13,968 nucleotides of DNA from BRHc4a sp049323915. Its GTDB lineage: Bacteria > Bacillota > Desulfotomaculia > Desulfotomaculales > Desulfocucumaceae. The notes beneath the pieces are model-generated. The model made no database searches and was not told the DNA's origin. It saw only the letters and a list, made by a program, of their open reading frames with translations. Positions 13,925 through 13,968 of this stretch are shown here, in pieces (the stretch's first letter is position 1; every line of letters begins with the position of its first letter). The position numbers and the translations under genes were made by a program. The DNA is taken from the NCBI GenBank assembly GCA_049323915.1, contig JBMOPC010000047.1:1-13968 (forward strand), given 5' to 3'.

Positions 13925-13968
13925 ATGGAATTGACAATATCAAACTATGTTAACAATATATGGATGCG
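13925..13968 (+). CDS. Start of an unidentified gene, cut by the window end
   Basis: ATG at 13925 opens MELTISNYVNNIWM and stays open to the last base. GGGGAG at 13910-13915 lies 9 bases upstream. An alternative ATG at 13921 stops after ten codons. Only 14 residues are visible, too few for a family call. The 220 bp before it (13702-13924) are AT-rich with several A/T runs and no gene; I could not settle on a promoter there. Confidence 0.5.
   Translation, partial: MELTISNYVNNIWM

Noticed and set aside
1..13968. CRISPR arrays, tRNA and rRNA genes, complete insertion sequences
   Set aside because: No regularly spaced direct repeats, no cloverleaf, no rRNA-like segments and no intact transposase were seen by eye on either strand.

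Overview
The window suggests a high-GC, anaerobic Firmicute of the Peptococcaceae/Desulfotomaculales kind (inference). The reasons are GC-rich genes with strong AGGAGG-type ribosome binding sites and frequent GTG/TTG starts, an adenosylcobalamin (B12) mutase locus related to the clostridial lysine/ornithine aminomutases, a TRAP transporter, and dispersed CAGAATACAG- and CCACAGAG-type repeats plus a REP/RAYT remnant.

Layout. (1) Bases 3-716 hold the 3' end of a TRAP large permease (DctM). (2) 807-2761 carry two pantothenate genes. panB is intact. panE is split by what looks like an 8-base deletion that frameshifts it. (3) 2999-4195, on the minus strand, is a tandem HD/HD-GYP protein. It starts at a TTG behind a clear ribosome binding site and is read from a sigma-A type promoter whose -10 overlaps a 17/19 match to the Fur box. 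(4) 4196-4545 is a gene-free stretch holding that promoter, a foldable segment, and a second promoter with a 17-bp palindrome in front of the next operon. (5) 4546-12257 is a co-directional catabolic-looking locus: a fold-type I PLP enzyme, an FAD oxidoreductase with a cysteine cluster, a hairpin-rich leader ending in a terminator-like element, a small 82-aa protein, a 606-aa B12-domain/TIM-barrel protein, a P-loop ATPase resembling the aminomutase reactivase KamB, and a 12-TM-type permease. (6) 12394-13122 is a regulator joining an NrpR/RNase R-type winged helix to a FadR-type FCD ligand domain. (7) 13102-13711 is a REP palindrome followed by a decayed REP-associated tyrosine transposase. (8) A new gene begins at 13925 and runs off the window.

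The most interesting part is region 5. The 606-aa protein is homologous to the lysine 5,6-aminomutase / ornithine 4,5-aminomutase family (KamD/KamE/OraE), but its domains are rearranged. The B12 domain is at the N-terminus fused to the barrel, the dimerisation-like domain is a separate small gene, and the lysine that anchors PLP in KamE has no counterpart. With its ATPase, PLP enzyme, flavoprotein, permease and regulator it looks like a self-contained uptake-and-rearrangement pathway for an unidentified carboxylate or amino acid. The substrate cannot be read from the sequence. The family assignments were made from remembered motifs, without any database search.
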